This document shows positions 63,871 to 64,000 of a stretch of 64,000 nt of DNA, in pieces. Position 1 is the stretch's first letter; every line of letters starts with the position of its first letter. Origin of the DNA: Lachnospiraceae bacterium (lineage in GTDB: Bacteria > Bacillota > Clostridia > Lachnospirales > Lachnospiraceae); NCBI GenBank assembly GCA_017428105.1, contig JAFRRM010000033.1, forward strand, positions 22,537 through 86,536. Direction: 5' to 3'. Both the position numbers and the translations under genes were made by a program. Below the pieces are notes generated by a model. That model saw only the letters and a program-made list of their open reading frames with translations. It searched no databases and was not told the origin of the DNA.

Positions 63871-64000
63871 TCAAACATATATTACACCATCATTCAGGAA
63901 ATCCTGAAGGACTGTGTTAGGAGAAAGCCAGTGCAAAGGCCGTATAGGAAAGTTGTTATAATCCCGACGATTATACAGTTTTAATTGTGCGGCGAAGTCA
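63871..64000 (-). CDS. Transposase/integrase C-terminal fragment, cut by window edge
   Basis: The last 43 codons of a minus-strand frame are visible, ending at a TGA. They include LKLYNRRDYNNFPIRPLHWL followed by SPNTVLQDFLN. This pattern (YN...RPLxWxSPN) is the C-terminal end of rve/DDE integrase-core transposases such as those of IS3- or IS481-like elements. The stretch from about 63730 is AT-rich compared with the genome. The family and the element end cannot be fixed from this fragment. Confidence 0.65.
   Translation of the reverse strand, partial: DFAAQLKLYNRRDYNNFPIRPLHWLSPNTVLQDFLNDGVIYV

Overview
The window looks like the chromosome of a GC-rich anaerobic Clostridia-type Firmicute, probably a gut commensal. 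The grounds are: a GroESL operon under a CIRCE/HrcA operator, a pyrophosphate-type phosphofructokinase, a short (type 3-like) prolyl-tRNA synthetase, a lipoprotein pullulanase, SpoIIE/STAS regulators, strong AGGAGG ribosome sites and sortase-type surface proteins. I see no rRNA or tRNA gene and no CRISPR array.

Layout. 1-2583: 3' part of a cell-wall surface protein with Cna/pilin-type domains and a PEETT repeat stalk. 2655-7301 (minus): MATE transporter, GH3 glycosidase with reversed domain order, MazG-like pyrophosphohydrolase, VOC protein. 7343-12480 (minus): a distinctly AT-rich island of unfamiliar genes behind one promoter: a 54-residue hydrophobic protein, two helical proteins, possibly a 40-residue protein, and three zinc-ribbon proteins, two of them membrane proteins. 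12779-14800: groES-groEL. 14922-20693: AraC regulator divergent from a kip-type 5-oxoproline operon (pxpA, NRAMP-like ycsG, pxpB, pxpC, ycsI). 20694-21227: gene-free, with a terminator, a 44-bp tandem repeat and palindromic elements. 21228-28617: TfoX-like and GyrI-like proteins, aldehyde dehydrogenase, HAD nucleotidase, and a LysR regulator divergent from an aminotransferase/FAH/SDR operon.

28737-38851: flavodoxin, YgjP metalloprotease, SNF2 helicase with a coupled small partner, pullulanase, ClC channel, and a MATE transporter fused to an anti-sigma-type ATPase. 38929-53552 is one long minus-strand run: lipase-like protein, nucleoside salvage (pdp, cdd, deoC), dnaG, dgt, alpha/beta hydrolase, rdgB, rlmL, lipoprotein, pfp, then SpoIIE phosphatase, STAS protein and ddl. 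53813-58890: ABC exporter cassette with a large one-pass membrane protein. 59303-63727: proS, small membrane proteins, trmL, nth, CYTH protein and an MntR-like regulator. The right edge holds the end of a transposase.

Functional themes are starch and beta-glucoside use, 5-oxoproline scavenging, nucleotide salvage and pool cleaning, and SpoIIE/STAS/ATPase phospho-switching. The least explained parts are the AT-rich island, the MATE-ATPase fusion and the ABC cassette partner. All functional calls rest on reading the sequence; no database search was possible.
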